Shown here one piece after another: positions 1 through 8,360 of a stretch of DNA of 64,000 nucleotides. The translations under genes were made by a program, and so were the position numbers. The stretch is from Pseudomonas fluorescens (lineage in GTDB: Bacteria > Pseudomonadota > Gammaproteobacteria > Pseudomonadales > Pseudomonadaceae). How positions within the stretch are numbered: position 1 is the first letter of the stretch; each line of letters opens with the position of its first letter. The stretch is taken from assembly GCF_902497855.1 (NCBI RefSeq), contig NZ_CABVHU010000018.1, forward strand, positions 1-64,000, written 5' to 3'. The notes under the pieces are model-generated. The model was not told where the DNA came from. It made no database searches and saw only the letters and a list, made by a program, of their open reading frames with translations.

Positions 1-127
1 TACGCTTCTTCATGTATTACAACCGCACAAGGCTCCACAGCTACAACGGTTACCTATCACCGATAGCTATGGAGCAAAAGGCGGCATAAACACCGTAACC
101 GGTGTCCGGAATTACTTGACCAGTTCA
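1..127 (+). mobile_element. Right end of an IS3-family insertion sequence (truncated by the window edge)
   Basis: The segment holds the last codons of an OrfB-type transposase followed by about 38 bp of non-coding end. That end finishes in CA, the usual IS3-family terminal dinucleotide. Two CA ends are possible, at 122 and at 127. The one at 127 directly abuts an interrupted REP palindrome that starts at 128. Only the right end is visible, so the element's identity and target duplication cannot be determined here. Confidence 0.6.
3..89 (+). CDS. IS3-family transposase OrfB, C-terminal fragment (partial)
   Basis: Frame 3 from the window edge is open for 28 codons to TAA at 87-89. It ends with a motif of the type YNRTRLHSYNGYLSP, which matches the conserved C-terminus of DDE transposases of the IS3 family (the YN-R-R-H---GY-SP signature just after the catalytic domain). 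The protein would catalyse copy-and-paste transposition of the element. The DDE catalytic residues lie outside the window, so activity cannot be judged. The family assignment is fairly secure because the signature is distinctive; the subgroup is not resolved. Confidence 0.65.
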   Translation, partial: RFFMYYNRTRLHSYNGYLSPIAMEQKAA

Positions 128-284
128 GCTTGCCAGCGAAGGTCGTTAACGATAACGCGTGCAGTCAGGACAAACGCGGCACCTGTAGGAGCTGGCTTGC
201 CAGCGAAGGTCGTTAACGATAACGCGTGCAGTCAGGACAAACGCGGCGCCCAGGAATGCTTCGCTGGCAAGCCAGCTCCTACAG
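128..284. repeat. REPIN preceded by a truncated tandem copy
   Basis: A complete pair of inverted REP palindromes (GGAGCTGGCTTGCCAGC type) occupies 182-284. The preceding 53 bases, 128-180, are an exact direct repeat of 195-247, so one partial unit lies upstream. The left arm of that unit is missing exactly where the IS end lies. REPINs are non-autonomous repeats mobilised by RAYT transposases; no RAYT gene is in the window. Confidence 0.85.
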
Positions 285-393
285 ATCATCTGTATAGAAG
301 TTGTAACTGTGCGAACCAGATCATTAAAGCTAGAGTCTGATGGTTTCACGCAGGCTCGGACCTTAACCCCTGCGCATCGCCCAAGGAGTTTTC

Positions 394-1110
394 ATGCACA
401 CATTTCGCCGCAGCGCCGCCCTTCTTGCCCTAAGCGTGAGCGCCGTTGCCAGCCTCCCGGCCCTGGCCGCCGACGAGCTGCATTACAACCAGATCGCCCT
501 GCGCGCCGAAGTCAGCCAGGAAGTGGCCCGCGACCTGATGATCGTGACCCTCTACACCGAAGCACAGAACAGCGACCCGGCCAAACTCGCCGCCGACGTC
601 AGCACCACCATGAACAAGGCGCTGGCCCAGGCCAAGCAGGTCAAGGACATCACCCTGCGCCAGGGCAGCCGCAACAGCTACCCGATCTACGACACCAAGG
701 GCCAGAAGATCACCGGCTGGCGTGAACGCGCCGAACTGCGCCTGGAAAGCTCGGACTTCGCCGCCCTGTCGAAATTGACCGGCGAACTGCTAACCGACCT
801 CAAAATGGGCGGCATGGACTTCGCCATCGCCACGCCTACCCGCAAGGCCAGCGAAGACACGCTGCTCAAAGAAGCGGTCACCGCCTTCAAGGCCCGCGCC
901 CAACTGGCCACCGACGCGCTGGGCGGCAAGGGCTACAAAATCGTCAACCTGAACCTCAACAGCAATGGTTACCCGCAGCCGTACATGCGTGGACCGATGA
1001 TGATGAAAGCCGCGAGCATGGACAGCGCGCCAGTGACACCGGAAGTTGAAGCCGGCACCAGCCAGGTCAGCATGACGGCGGACGGGTCGATTGAAGTGTT
1101 GATGCCTTGA
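394..1110 (+). CDS. SIMPL-domain (DUF541) periplasmic protein
   Basis: This 238-residue protein begins with a Sec signal peptide ending near residue 26 (ALA-A-D). A SIMPL/DUF541 domain fills the rest. The family, which includes E. coli YggE, is periplasmic and linked to oxidative-stress tolerance, but no enzymatic activity is established. An AAGGAG ribosome site sits 8-9 bases before the ATG. The gene stands alone: it is followed within 25 bases by a strong intrinsic terminator, and the IS/REPIN region lies upstream. The C-terminal 40 residues are methionine- and proline-rich (MRGPMMMKA). The domain assignment is confident; the physiological role is not shown by the sequence. Confidence 0.85.
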   Translation: MHTFRRSAALLALSVSAVASLPALAADELHYNQIALRAEVSQEVARDLMIVTLYTEAQNSDPAKLAADVSTTMNKALAQAKQVKDITLRQGSRNSYPIYDTKGQKITGWRERAELRLESSDFAALSKLTGELLTDLKMGGMDFAIATPTRKASEDTLLKEAVTAFKARAQLATDALGGKGYKIVNLNLNSNGYPQPYMRGPMMMKAASMDSAPVTPEVEAGTSQVSMTADGSIEVLMP

Positions 1111-1130
1111 TTCGCTAACCCGTACCAGTA

Positions 1131-1163
1131 ACGGCGATCACCCACGTGATCGCCGTTTTTTTT
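1131..1163 (+). terminator. Rho-independent terminator after the SIMPL gene
   Basis: A perfect 11-bp stem (ACGGCGATCAC with GTGATCGCCGT) closes a four-base loop. A run of eight T follows on the plus strand. Confidence 0.95.
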
Positions 1164-1475
1164 GCCAGGCCAAAAACCACTGAGTGCCTACACTGTGGGT
1201 GGGTATAAATAAGTAACACCCGCGCCAACCGAGTGCACCAGACACCCCCGGTCGTCCGTTGCCGGTGCGCTAATTGCACCGAAAAAACCCCGCGCAAACG
1301 TTCAAATGCGCAGGTATTTATACATTTGCGACATTAAGGTACGTTCGTGCCACTGTTTAAGGCTTGTTGCTGATCGGGATCTTGCATTGGGTATGGCCCC
1401 TGCATAAGTATCCGCAGGCACGACTCACGAGGTCGTCCTCTAATTCCAAAAATGACAACAAATCATGAGGCCACC
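1164..1475. other. Intergenic leader of the peptide-uptake locus
   Basis: About 310 bases lie between the terminator and the first binding-protein gene. A TGGC...GCA pair near 1395-1405 has the wrong spacing for a sigma-54 promoter, and no convincing sigma-70 box pair or operator was identified. The promoter of the locus must lie here by position, but I cannot place it. Confidence 0.4.
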
Positions 1476-3101
1476 ATGCTTAAACACGCGGTCATTCCGT
1501 TTTTAGTCGGCGCAAGCCTGTTAGCCAGCGCACCTTTCGCCCAAGCGGCGACTAACCTGGTGTTCTGCTCCGAAGGGAGCCCGGCCGGTTTTGATCCCGG
1601 TCAGTACACCACCGGAACCGACTTCGACGCCTCAGCAGAAACCATGTTCAACCGCCTGACTCAATTCGAGCGCGGCGGCACCGCCGTTGTTCCTGGCCTG
1701 GCGACCAGCTGGGACATTTCCCCGGACGTGCTGACCTACACCTTCCACCTGCGTGAAGGCGTGAAGTTCCACACCACCCCGTATTTCAAGCCGACCCGTG
1801 AGTTCAACGCCGACGACGTGCTGTTCACCTTTAATCGCATGATTAACAAGGATGACCCGTTCCGCAAAGCGTACCCGACCGAATTCCCGTACTTCACCGA
1901 CATGGCCATGGACACCAACATCGCCAAGGTCGAGAAGGTTGACGATCGCACTGTCAAATTCGTCCTCAACAGCGTTGACGCAGCCTTCATCCAGAACCTG
2001 GCCATGAGCTTCGCCTCCATCCAGTCCGCCGAGTACGCTGCCCAGCTGCTCAAGGAAGGCAAGCCCGGCGACATCAACCAGAAGCCGATCGGCACTGGCC
2101 CGTTCGTGTTCAAGAGCTACCAGAAAGACTCCAACATCCGCTACACCGGGAACAAGGACTACTGGAAGCCTGAAGACGTCAAGATCGACAACCTGATCTT
2201 CGCCATCACCACCGACCCGTCGGTACGTATCCAGAAGCTGAAGAAAAACGAGTGCCAGATCACCTTGTTCCCTCGTCCTGCCGACCTCAAGGCACTGCGT
2301 GAAGACAAGACCCTGAAGCTGCCGGAACAGGCCGGGTTCAACCTGGGTTACATCGCCTATAACGTGATGCCCGTGCTCAAGGGCCGCACCGACAACAACC
2401 CGTTGGCCGACCTGCGGGTCCGTCAGGCGCTGGACATGTCGGTGAACAAGGCACAGATCATCGATTCGGTGTACCAGGGCGCCGGCCAGCTGGCCGTCAA
2501 CGCCATGCCGCCCACCCAATGGTCCTATGACACCACCATCAAGGATGCCAAGTACGACCCTGAGAAAGCCAAGGCGCTGCTCAAGGAAGCCGGCATCAAG
2601 GAAGGGACCCAGATCACGCTGTGGGCCATGCCGGTCCAGCGTCCGTATAACCCGAACGCCAAACTGATGGCAGAAATGCTGCAGTCGGACTGGAAGAATA
2701 TCGGTCTGAACGTCAACATCGTCAGCTACGAATGGGGCGAGTACATCAAGCGCTCCAAGGGCGGCGAGAACCAGGCGATGATCATCGGCTGGAGCGGCGA
2801 CAACGGTGACCCGGACAACTGGCTCAACGTGCTGTTCGGCTGCGACTCGCTGAGCGGCAACAACTTCTCCAAATGGTGCGACAAGGACTTTGACAAGCTG
2901 GTCAAAGAGGCCAAGAAGACACCTGACCAGGCCAAGCGCACCGAACTGTACAAGCAGGCGCAACACGTCCTCAAAGATGCCGTTCCCATGACACCTATCG
3001 CTCACTCGACGGTGTTCCAGCCCATGCGCGCCAACGTGCAGGATTTCAAGATCAGTCCATTCGGCTTGAACTCCTTCTACGGCGTCAGCGTCAGCAAATA
3101 A
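1476..3101 (+). CDS. Periplasmic dipeptide/oligopeptide-binding protein, first paralogue (DppA-type)
   Basis: This is a family-5 extracellular solute-binding protein (SBP_bac_5) of 541 residues that delivers peptides to the downstream DppBCDF importer. A Sec signal peptide ends near residue 24 (AQA-A). The mature protein starts with the LVFCSEGSPAGFD block shared by DppA homologues, and the late block GWSGDNGDPDNW is also typical. ATG 1476 is preferred over the ATG at 1452 because it has a GAGG site six bases upstream and places the signal peptide at the N-terminus. The second paralogue at 3407 is very similar. In PAO1 the related locus carries several DppA proteins upstream of dppBCDF, each with its own peptide range. 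Confidence 0.9.
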   Translation: MLKHAVIPFLVGASLLASAPFAQAATNLVFCSEGSPAGFDPGQYTTGTDFDASAETMFNRLTQFERGGTAVVPGLATSWDISPDVLTYTFHLREGVKFHTTPYFKPTREFNADDVLFTFNRMINKDDPFRKAYPTEFPYFTDMAMDTNIAKVEKVDDRTVKFVLNSVDAAFIQNLAMSFASIQSAEYAAQLLKEGKPGDINQKPIGTGPFVFKSYQKDSNIRYTGNKDYWKPEDVKIDNLIFAITTDPSVRIQKLKKNECQITLFPRPADLKALREDKTLKLPEQAGFNLGYIAYNVMPVLKGRTDNNPLADLRVRQALDMSVNKAQIIDSVYQGAGQLAVNAMPPTQWSYDTTIKDAKYDPEKAKALLKEAGIKEGTQITLWAMPVQRPYNPNAKLMAEMLQSDWKNIGLNVNIVSYEWGEYIKRSKGGENQAMIIGWSGDNGDPDNWLNVLFGCDSLSGNNFSKWCDKDFDKLVKEAKKTPDQAKRTELYKQAQHVLKDAVPMTPIAHSTVFQPMRANVQDFKISPFGLNSFYGVSVSK

Positions 3102-3111
3102 GGTGGTGCAG

Positions 3112-3134
3112 TGGCGACGTTTTGGACGTCGCCA
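3112..3134 (+). other. Perfect hairpin just after the first binding-protein gene
   Basis: A 9-bp perfect stem (TGGCGACGT with ACGTCGCCA) surrounds a five-base loop, 11 bases after the stop codon. No T run follows, so it is not a standard terminator. It may be a 3' mRNA-stabilising hairpin or a weak attenuator. The rest of the gap to 3406 shows no recognisable element. Confidence 0.6.
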
Positions 3135-3406
3135 TTGCGTTATCTACCGAGAAAGCAGGAATTTGCCTACATTCTGATCCACTGCGTACTACAGCAGCGG
3201 TTTCGGACGTGTTGCCTTTTCCCACAAGCCTTTCGGAATTTTCGTATTTACTGCCGGACCCAAGGTTCATACCGTCGGGATCTGACCAGTTAGTCCGTGG
3301 GCTCTCGGTTATTGCTGCACGTCATGGCTTGAGATCAGTGAGGCCTCCACGTCCCCCGGACGGGAAACGTCTCATTGTCAAAAACACTAAAAAAAGAGCG
3401 AGCGTC

Positions 3407-5008
3407 ATGCGCCATTCCTTGGTTTTTTCCGCATTGCTGGGCACCGGCCTGTTGGCCGCCACTTCCATCAGCCAGGCCGCCAGTAACAGCCTGGTGTTCT
3501 GCTCCGAAGGCAGCCCCGCTGGCTTCGATACCGCGCAGTACACCACCGCGACCGATAACGACGCTGCCGAGCCGCTGTACAACCGACTGGCAGAGTTCGA
3601 AAAAGGCGCCACCAACGTAGTCCCGGGCCTGGCAACCCGTTGGGATATTTCCGAGGACGGCCTCAAGTACACTTTCCACCTACGCGAAGGAGTGAAATTT
3701 CACACCACGGCGTACTTCAAGCCGAGCCGTGACTTCAATGCCGACGACGTGCTGTTCACGTTCAATCGCATGCTCGATCCGCAGCAACCCTTCCGCAAGG
3801 CTTACCCGACCGAATTTCCGTACTTCAACGGGATGAGCCTGAACAAGAACATCGCCAAAGTCGAAAAGACCGGGCCGCTGACCGTGGTCATGACGCTCAA
3901 CAGCGTGGACGCCGCGTTCATCCAGAACATCGCCATGAGTTTTGCCGCCATTCTTTCGGCCGAATACGCCGACCAGTTGCTGGCGTCCGGCAAGCCGAGC
4001 GACATCAACCAGAAACCGGTCGGCACTGGCCCGTTCGTGTTCAAGAGCTACCAGAAAGACTCCAATATCCGTTACACCGGCAACAAGCAGTACTGGGACC
4101 CGAGCCGGGTCAAGCTCGACAACCTGATCTTCGCCATCAACACCGACGCTTCCGTGCGGGTGCAGAAGCTCAAGGCCAACGAGTGCCAGATCACCCTGCA
4201 TCCGCGCCCTGCCGATGTAACCGCGCTGAAGAACGATGCCAGGCTCAAGCTGATCGAGAAGCCTGGTTTCAACCTTGGCTACATCGCCTATAACGTGCGT
4301 CACAAGCCGTTCGACCAGCTCGAAGTGCGCCAGGCACTGGACATGGCGGTGAACAAGCAAGGCATCCTCAACGCCGTCTACCAGGGTGCCGGTCAACTGG
4401 CGGTCAACGCCATGCCGCCGACCCAGTGGTCCTACGATGAGACCATCAAGGATGTCGCCTACAACCCGGAAAAAGCCAGGGAATTGCTCAAGGCCGCCGG
4501 CGTCAAGGAGGGCACCGAAATCACCCTCTGGGCCATGCCGGTCCAGCGCCCCTACAACCCCAATGCCAAGTTGATGGCAGAGATGCTCCAGGCCGACTGG
4601 GCAAAGATCGGTCTCAAGGTCAAGATTGTCAGCTATGAATGGGGCGAGTACATCAAGCGCACCAAGAATGGCGAACACGACGTCAGCCTGATCGGCTGGA
4701 CCGGGGACAACGGCGACCCGGACAACTGGCTCGGCACGCTTTACAGCTGCGACGCCATTGGCGGCAACAACTACTCCATGTGGTGTGATCCGGCTTACGA
4801 CAAGCTGATCAAGCAGGCCAAGGTCGTCACCGACCGTGACCAGCGCACCGTGCTCTACAAACAGGCTCAGCAGTTGCTCAAGCAGCAAGTGCCGATCACG
4901 CCTGTCGCCCACTCGACGGTCAACCAGCCGTTAAGCGCCAAGGTCGAAGGGTTCAAGGTGAGTCCTTTCGGCCGCAATGTGTTCTCGGGTGTCAGCCTGG
5001 AAAAATAA
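3407..5008 (+). CDS. Periplasmic dipeptide/oligopeptide-binding protein, second paralogue (DppA-type)
   Basis: This 533-residue SBP_bac_5 protein has a Sec signal ending near residue 24 (SQA-A). It shares nearly every conserved block with the protein at 1476, including LVFCSEGSPAGFD, KSYQKDSNIRYTGNK, NAMPPTQWSYD and GDNGDPDNW. The open frame extends upstream to 3122, but those residues are not signal-like, whereas ATG 3407 opens directly into a signal peptide; its ribosome site (AAGAG) is only moderate. About 300 bases separate it from the first paralogue, so it may have its own promoter. Differences between the copies are scattered, which suggests an old duplication with divergence in ligand choice. 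That last point is inference. Confidence 0.9.
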   Translation: MRHSLVFSALLGTGLLAATSISQAASNSLVFCSEGSPAGFDTAQYTTATDNDAAEPLYNRLAEFEKGATNVVPGLATRWDISEDGLKYTFHLREGVKFHTTAYFKPSRDFNADDVLFTFNRMLDPQQPFRKAYPTEFPYFNGMSLNKNIAKVEKTGPLTVVMTLNSVDAAFIQNIAMSFAAILSAEYADQLLASGKPSDINQKPVGTGPFVFKSYQKDSNIRYTGNKQYWDPSRVKLDNLIFAINTDASVRVQKLKANECQITLHPRPADVTALKNDARLKLIEKPGFNLGYIAYNVRHKPFDQLEVRQALDMAVNKQGILNAVYQGAGQLAVNAMPPTQWSYDETIKDVAYNPEKARELLKAAGVKEGTEITLWAMPVQRPYNPNAKLMAEMLQADWAKIGLKVKIVSYEWGEYIKRTKNGEHDVSLIGWTGDNGDPDNWLGTLYSCDAIGGNNYSMWCDPAYDKLIKQAKVVTDRDQRTVLYKQAQQLLKQQVPITPVAHSTVNQPLSAKVEGFKVSPFGRNVFSGVSLEK

Positions 5009-5179
5009 CCGATTAGCCACAACCGCCGGGGGGCGCTTGCGCCCCTCACGCAAGCGTATTGCCGCAATTCGTCAAATCGGCCTGCTGCAAACGTTTGCGA
5101 TGCCTTGAATGCGTTTTAAACCAATAGCCGGATCACCAAAAAAAGACCGGCATAAAAAAGAAACCAAGGAGCTTCACCC

Positions 5180-6613
5180 ATGAAACTGAGCAGCACCGCG
5201 TTACTGGCCCTGGCCATCAGCAGCGTCACCGCCACGGCGTACGCAGAATCCCAAAGCCAGGCGTTCACCCCGGTTACCGTGAAAGAGAAAAGTGCCCAGA
5301 GCGCAGCCACCGGCTTCGTCGAAGGTCAGTCGATCAGCGGCACCACGCGTAACTGGTATGCGAACGAGCAACTGAAACGGGGCGGCCAGTTCGCTTACAA
5401 GAAAAATGGCATCTCGACCGACACGGATCGTCGGATCAATTGGGTGCAAGGCACCATCATCAAATACAACTCCGGTTTCACCGAAGGCCCCGTGGGCATC
5501 AGCACCGAAGTGGCGGCGTACAACGCCATTGCCCTGGACCGTGATCGCAAGGACCTGGCGTCCAACAACGGCGGCGCACCGGGCACGCGTCCCGGCGCGG
5601 GCAACAACCGCACCCTGACCGAAGAAGGCGGCGACGCTGTCGGCCAGTGGAGCAAGCTCGGCCTGGCCAACGTCAAGGCCCGCGTGTCCAACACCACCCT
5701 GACGGCCGGTCGCCAGAACTTCAGCAGCCCGATGGTCGATGTGATCGGCAACCGTGCGCTGCCTTCGAGCTTCGAGGGTGTGAGCCTGCACAGCGAAGAG
5801 CTGGAGAATCTGTCCTTCGACGTCGGCACCTTCGATCGCAACTCTCCACGTATGGAACAGAGCCAACGCAAGTTCCGCACCGAATATGCCAACGGCATCG
5901 TTGAAAGCGATCACGTCCACACCGCCGGCATCACCTACACCCCATTTGCCAGCCTGACCACCAGCCTCTGGGCCACCCAGGCCGAAGACATCTGGAACCA
6001 GTACTACTTCGGCGCCAGCCATGTGCTGGGCGACAGCCAGGTTTTGAGCCTGACCACCGGCCTGAACTACTACAAGACCCAGGAAGAAGGCAAAGCGCTG
6101 ATCGGCAATATCGACAACGACACCTACTCCCTGTCGCTCGGACTGACCCATCAGGCCCACAGCCTGACCTTCTCGTACCAGGAAATTAACGGCGACGAGT
6201 ACTTCGACTACCTGCACGAAACCAACGGCATCTACCTGGCCAACTCCCTGCTGTCGGACTTCAACGGCCCGAACGAGAAATCCTTCCAGGTGGCCTATGG
6301 TCTGAACATGGCCGAATACGGCGTGCCAGGTTTGAAGTTCAACATCTACAGCGCACGCGGCTGGGGGATCGACGGTACTCACTACAAGGGTAACGAAGGC
6401 GTGGCGGGCAGAGGCTACGACGGCATCCAGGCCCAGGATGGCGAACATCACCAGGAATACGGAATCGGCACTGCGTACGCGGTGCAGAGCGGCCCGCTGA
6501 AAGCCACGGCGATCCGCGCGACCTACACGACTCACCGCGCCAGCGAAAACCAGGCGGATGGCAGCATCAACGAGTTCCGTCTCGTGACCACCATCCCGTT
6601 CAACATTCTGTAA
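5180..6613 (+). CDS. OprD-family outer-membrane porin (OpdP/OccD type)
   Basis: A 477-residue outer-membrane porin with a Sec signal ending near residue 22 (AYA-E). The mature sequence has the OprD layout: an early FVEGQSISGTTRNWY block, then alternating beta-strand segments, then a C-terminal strand ending in a hydrophobic residue. OprD/Occ channels admit basic amino acids and small peptides. Its place between two peptide-binding proteins and directly before the third matches the opdP gene of the PAO1 dpp cluster, so a role in peptide entry across the outer membrane is likely. The ATG at 5180 follows an AAGGAG site by about eight bases. The orthologue name is inferred from position, so no symbol is assigned. 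Confidence 0.88.
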   Translation: MKLSSTALLALAISSVTATAYAESQSQAFTPVTVKEKSAQSAATGFVEGQSISGTTRNWYANEQLKRGGQFAYKKNGISTDTDRRINWVQGTIIKYNSGFTEGPVGISTEVAAYNAIALDRDRKDLASNNGGAPGTRPGAGNNRTLTEEGGDAVGQWSKLGLANVKARVSNTTLTAGRQNFSSPMVDVIGNRALPSSFEGVSLHSEELENLSFDVGTFDRNSPRMEQSQRKFRTEYANGIVESDHVHTAGITYTPFASLTTSLWATQAEDIWNQYYFGASHVLGDSQVLSLTTGLNYYKTQEEGKALIGNIDNDTYSLSLGLTHQAHSLTFSYQEINGDEYFDYLHETNGIYLANSLLSDFNGPNEKSFQVAYGLNMAEYGVPGLKFNIYSARGWGIDGTHYKGNEGVAGRGYDGIQAQDGEHHQEYGIGTAYAVQSGPLKATAIRATYTTHRASENQADGSINEFRLVTTIPFNIL

Positions 6614-6690
6614 AACGCCAGCCAGACGGCTGACTCGTCACGGGTCGGCCAACTGGATGCGGTCTTTTAACCGTTTGCAGAGGGTTCTTG

Positions 6691-8286
6691 ATGAAAATGC
6701 TTCCCCTACGTGCGGCCATCGCTGCCGCGTTGCTGAGCGTCGCTGTTGGCGTCTCGGCCAAACCCCTGGTGGTCTGCACCGAAGCCAGCCCCGAAGGCTT
6801 CGACATGGTCCAGTACACGACAGCGGTCACCGCCGATGCAGTGGCCGAAACCATCTTCAATCGCCTGGCCGACTTCAAGCCCGGCACCACTGATGTGATT
6901 CCTGCCCTGGCAGACGCCTGGGACATCAGCGAGGACGGTCTGACCTACACTTTCCACCTGCGCAAAGGCGTCAAGTTTCACACCACCGACTACTTCAAGC
7001 CGACCCGTGACATGAATGCCGACGATGTAGTCTGGAGCTTCCAGCGTCAGCTGGACCCGAAACACCCGTGGCACAACAAGTCGAGCGTAGGCTTCCCGTA
7101 CTTTGAAAGCATGGGCTTCAAGGAACTGCTCAAAAGTGTCGAGAAGCTCGACGACAGCACGGTGAAATTCACCCTGACCCGTCGCGAAGCACCGTTCCTG
7201 GCCGACATTGCCATGGCCTTTTCTTCGATCTACTCCGCCGAGTACGCCGACCACCTGCTCAAGGCCGACAAAACCGGCGATCTAAACAATAAACCGGTCG
7301 GCACCGGGCCGTTCATTTTCCAGCGCTACAACAAGGACGCCCAGGTTCGCTTCAAGGCCAACCCGGACTACTTCCGCGGCAAGCCACCGGCAGACGCACT
7401 GATCTTCGCCATCGCCACCGACAACAACGTGCGCCTGCAGAAACTCAAGGCCAACGAGTGCCAGGTCGCACTGTATCCGAAGCCGGATGACATCCCGAGC
7501 ATCAAGAAAGATACCCAGCTGAAAGTCGATGAAATGAACGCGATGACCGTCGCGTATATCGCCATCAACACCACTCACAAATATTTGAGTGATGTGCGCG
7601 TACGCAAAGCCATCGACATTGCTTTCGACAAGGAAGCGGCGGTCAACGCGCTGTTTGGCAAAGGCAATGCGACGGTGGCGGTCAATCCGTACCCGGACAC
7701 CTTGCTGGGCTACAACCACAGCCTGAACAACCCGCCCCGCGACCTGGGCAAAGCCCGCGCCCTGTTGAAGGAAGCCGGCGTTCCTGAGGGCACCGTGTTT
7801 ACCCTGTTCACCCGCAATGGCGGTGGCGCGACCAACCCGAACCCGATGCTCGGCGCGCAAATGATGCAGGCCGACCTCGCCAAGGTCGGGATCAGGATCG
7901 ACATCCGCGTGATGGAATGGGGGGAAATGCTCAAGCGCGCCAAAAACGGCGAGCACGACATGGTGTCCGCCGGATGGGCGGGCGATAACGGCGACCCGGA
8001 TAACTTCCTGACGCCTATGCTCAGTTGCGAGGCCGCAAAAAACGGCGAAAACTACGCGCGCTGGTGCAACGAGAAGTTCCAGGCGCTGCTCGATGAAGCC
8101 CGGGCCAAAGTGAACCCTGCCGAACGCGCGGCGCTCTATGAGCAAGCCCAGGTCATTTTCAACCAGGACCAGCCATGGATCAGCATCGCGCATACCCGTA
8201 TGTTCACCGCAATGCGCAACAACGTAGAGGGCTATAGCATTAGCCCGCTCACCACCAATAACTTCGCCACCACCCAGGTGAAGTAG
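6691..8286 (+). CDS. Periplasmic peptide-binding protein, third and more divergent paralogue
   Basis: This 531-residue SBP_bac_5 protein has a Sec signal ending near residue 23 (VSA-K). It keeps the LVVCTEASPEGFD opening and the GDNGDPDN block. It lacks the NAMPPTQWSYD segment of the two upstream paralogues and has NPYPDTLLGYNH instead, so its ligand range probably differs. ATG 6691 is chosen because a CAGAGGG site lies six bases upstream; a TTG codon sits immediately before it. It lies 77 bases after the porin stop and 74 bases before dppB, which suggests co-transcription with the permease genes. Confidence 0.9.
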   Translation: MKMLPLRAAIAAALLSVAVGVSAKPLVVCTEASPEGFDMVQYTTAVTADAVAETIFNRLADFKPGTTDVIPALADAWDISEDGLTYTFHLRKGVKFHTTDYFKPTRDMNADDVVWSFQRQLDPKHPWHNKSSVGFPYFESMGFKELLKSVEKLDDSTVKFTLTRREAPFLADIAMAFSSIYSAEYADHLLKADKTGDLNNKPVGTGPFIFQRYNKDAQVRFKANPDYFRGKPPADALIFAIATDNNVRLQKLKANECQVALYPKPDDIPSIKKDTQLKVDEMNAMTVAYIAINTTHKYLSDVRVRKAIDIAFDKEAAVNALFGKGNATVAVNPYPDTLLGYNHSLNNPPRDLGKARALLKEAGVPEGTVFTLFTRNGGGATNPNPMLGAQMMQADLAKVGIRIDIRVMEWGEMLKRAKNGEHDMVSAGWAGDNGDPDNFLTPMLSCEAAKNGENYARWCNEKFQALLDEARAKVNPAERAALYEQAQVIFNQDQPWISIAHTRMFTAMRNNVEGYSISPLTTNNFATTQVK

Positions 8287-8360
8287 ATAAGAAAATTCCC
8301 GGTGTCCCTGACCCCAGGGACGCCGGGCACGCCTAACCGGCTGATGAGGTACACCACACG

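Noticed and set aside
309..725. Plus-strand frame overlapping the SIMPL gene
   Set aside because: It is out of frame with a convincing gene and is arginine/proline-rich noise.
1385..1415. Possible sigma-54 promoter upstream of the first dppA gene
   Set aside because: The TGGC and GC elements have the wrong spacing for a -24/-12 promoter.
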